This document shows, piece after piece, positions 5,791 to 6,989 of a stretch of 6,989 nt of DNA. Source of the stretch: Peptoniphilaceae bacterium (lineage in GTDB: Bacteria; Bacillota; Clostridia; Tissierellales; Peptoniphilaceae). A program made the translations under genes and the position numbers. How positions within the stretch are numbered: the stretch's first letter is position 1; each line of letters starts with the position of its first letter. The stretch is from contig JASBZD010000064.1 in the NCBI GenBank assembly GCA_029983595.1, positions 1 to 6,989 on the forward strand, read 5' to 3'. Under the pieces are notes generated by a model, which did not search any database, was not told the DNA's origin, and saw only the letters and a program-made list of their open reading frames with translations.

Positions 5791-6957
5791 ATGTTAGCAA
5801 TAGTTAACGGAAAAATCTATACAATGGCTGATGAGCCTATTGAAAATGGCAGTGTACTTATAGAAGATGGAAAAATTAAAGAAATCGGAACTGATTTAAA
5901 TATCCCAGATGGGTGTGAAGTAATTGATGCAAAAGGCAATATGGTAACTCCAGGTCTAGTTGATGCACATTCTCATATCGGTCTAGATGAAGAAGGCATC
6001 AGATTTGAGGGAGCTGATTATAACGAAATGACTGATCCTATCACTCCACAAATGAGAGCGATAGATGGCATTTATCCAGAAGATAAAGGATTTTTAATAG
6101 CTCGCCAAGCTGGTGTTACATCTGTAGTAACTGGGCCAGGTAGCGCAAACCCAATAGGCGGAACATTTGTAGCTATAAAAACTTATGGAAATCGCGTAGA
6201 TGATATGATTATTAAAAACCCTGTTGCGATGAAGATAGCTTTTGGTGAAAATCCTAAGAGAGTTTATAGCGAGAGAAATCAGACTCCGATAACTAGAATG
6301 GGTACTATGGCTTTAATGAGAGAATTTATCTCTAAAGCTAAAGAATATCTAGAAAAAAAAGAATCTGGAAAAGAAGTAGAATGGAATGCTAAATATGAAG
6401 CATTTATTCCAGTTCTAAAAAAAGAAATCCCACTTAAAGCTCACGCACATAGATCAGACGATATATTCTCTGCTATTCGTCTAGCTAAAGAGTTTGATCT
6501 AGAGATGACTCTTGATCATGTTACTGAAGGTCATCTAATCGCAGAAGAGCTAGCAAATGAAAAATATGAGCTAATTGTTGGGCCAAATCTTTCTAATGCA
6601 GCAAAATATGAGCTTAAAAATAGAAATTATAAAACTCCAGCAGCTTTATATAATGCTGGTAAAAATGTAGCTATTATGACTGACAATCCAGTTATCCCTA
6701 CATCTCAAATTAATATTTGCGCAGGACTTGCACATCGCTCTGGACTTCCAGAATATGAAGCTTTAAGAGCAATTACTATAAATGCAGCAAATATCACTGG
6801 AATCTCTGACAGAGTAGGAAGTTTAGAAGTTGGAAAAGATGCTGATTTAGTAGTTTGGTCAGATAACCCAATTTTATCTACTAGTGCAGAATCCCTTTAT
6901 ACAATAATTAATGGTGAAGTAGTTTATAAATCTACTGACGAAAAATACGGATTTTAA
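5791..6957 (+). CDS. Imidazolonepropionase-like amidohydrolase (COG1228 type)
   Basis: A complete 388-residue cytosolic metal-dependent hydrolase. The N-terminal beta-sandwich (1-52, ending VTPGLVDAH) and its C-terminal return (about 343-388, GSLEVGKDADLVVW and INGEVVY) enclose a TIM barrel. Visible metal or catalytic residues are His60 and His62 (DAHSH), His218 and His220 (KAHAH), His243 (LDHVTEGH) and Asp298 (MTDNP). GPGSANPIGGT (115-125) and KIAFGENPKR (148-157) are characteristic of the branch related to imidazolonepropionase (HutI) and to dipeptidase-like amidohydrolases; which residue bridges the metals is not clear from sequence. The family cleaves C-N bonds in cyclic amides or small peptides; histidine degradation itself is unlikely because no other hut gene is nearby. 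It starts 35 nt after the MATE gene, so export and hydrolysis of one compound, or detoxification, is possible. The substrate is unknown. Confidence 0.9.
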   Translation: MLAIVNGKIYTMADEPIENGSVLIEDGKIKEIGTDLNIPDGCEVIDAKGNMVTPGLVDAHSHIGLDEEGIRFEGADYNEMTDPITPQMRAIDGIYPEDKGFLIARQAGVTSVVTGPGSANPIGGTFVAIKTYGNRVDDMIIKNPVAMKIAFGENPKRVYSERNQTPITRMGTMALMREFISKAKEYLEKKESGKEVEWNAKYEAFIPVLKKEIPLKAHAHRSDDIFSAIRLAKEFDLEMTLDHVTEGHLIAEELANEKYELIVGPNLSNAAKYELKNRNYKTPAALYNAGKNVAIMTDNPVIPTSQINICAGLAHRSGLPEYEALRAITINAANITGISDRVGSLEVGKDADLVVWSDNPILSTSAESLYTIINGEVVYKSTDEKYGF

Positions 6958-6989
6958 TATTAAAGCCAATTAGAATTTTATTTCGGTTT

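Noticed and set aside
6962..6989. Possible terminator after the amidohydrolase (AAGCC pairing with GGTTT)
   Set aside because: Only five pairs including a G-U, and the window ends before any T-run can be seen.

Overview
The window is AT-rich, gene-dense bacterial DNA with strong purine-rich ribosome binding sites and short intergenic gaps. This fits a low-GC Gram-positive anaerobe. The mix of genes (stand-alone and fused YflT/YsnF-type stress proteins, a DUF1893 protein paired with an ECF S component, a MepA-like MATE exporter) suggests a clostridial or Tissierellia-type Firmicute such as the Anaerococcus/Peptoniphilus group. That placement is an inference from protein style only.

Layout. 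Positions 1-820, minus strand: a two-gene unit made of a small one-domain YflT protein (820-509) and, 2 nt downstream, a longer YflT+DUF2382 protein that starts at TTG (506) and runs off the left edge. Positions 916-1841, plus strand: a divergent pair with a 4-nt ATGA overlap, a DUF1893 protein and the membrane S component of an ECF vitamin transporter. Positions 3235-1865, minus strand: a class 3-like aldehyde dehydrogenase that converges on the ECF gene across a bidirectional terminator. Positions 4173-3391, minus strand: a complete YflT+DUF2382 protein, paralogous to the one at the left edge, followed by its own terminator. Positions 4364-6957, plus strand: a MATE-family exporter and a metal-dependent amidohydrolase, 35 nt apart and probably one operon.

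The three YflT/YsnF-type proteins are the main theme. The upstream regions of both transcription units carrying them contain GTTA-N15-GGGTA on the coding strand, close to the sigma-B general stress promoter (GTTTAA, about 13 nt, GGGTAT). In Bacillus subtilis the homologous yflT and ysnF are general stress genes. The window therefore may hold a small stress regulon split over two loci that flank the ECF pair and the aldehyde dehydrogenase. Other notable points are a probable leaderless start for the DUF1893 gene and a bidirectional terminator built into the last codons of the ECF gene. No RNA gene, CRISPR array, insertion sequence or phage gene is visible. No intergenic gap exceeds 200 bases.
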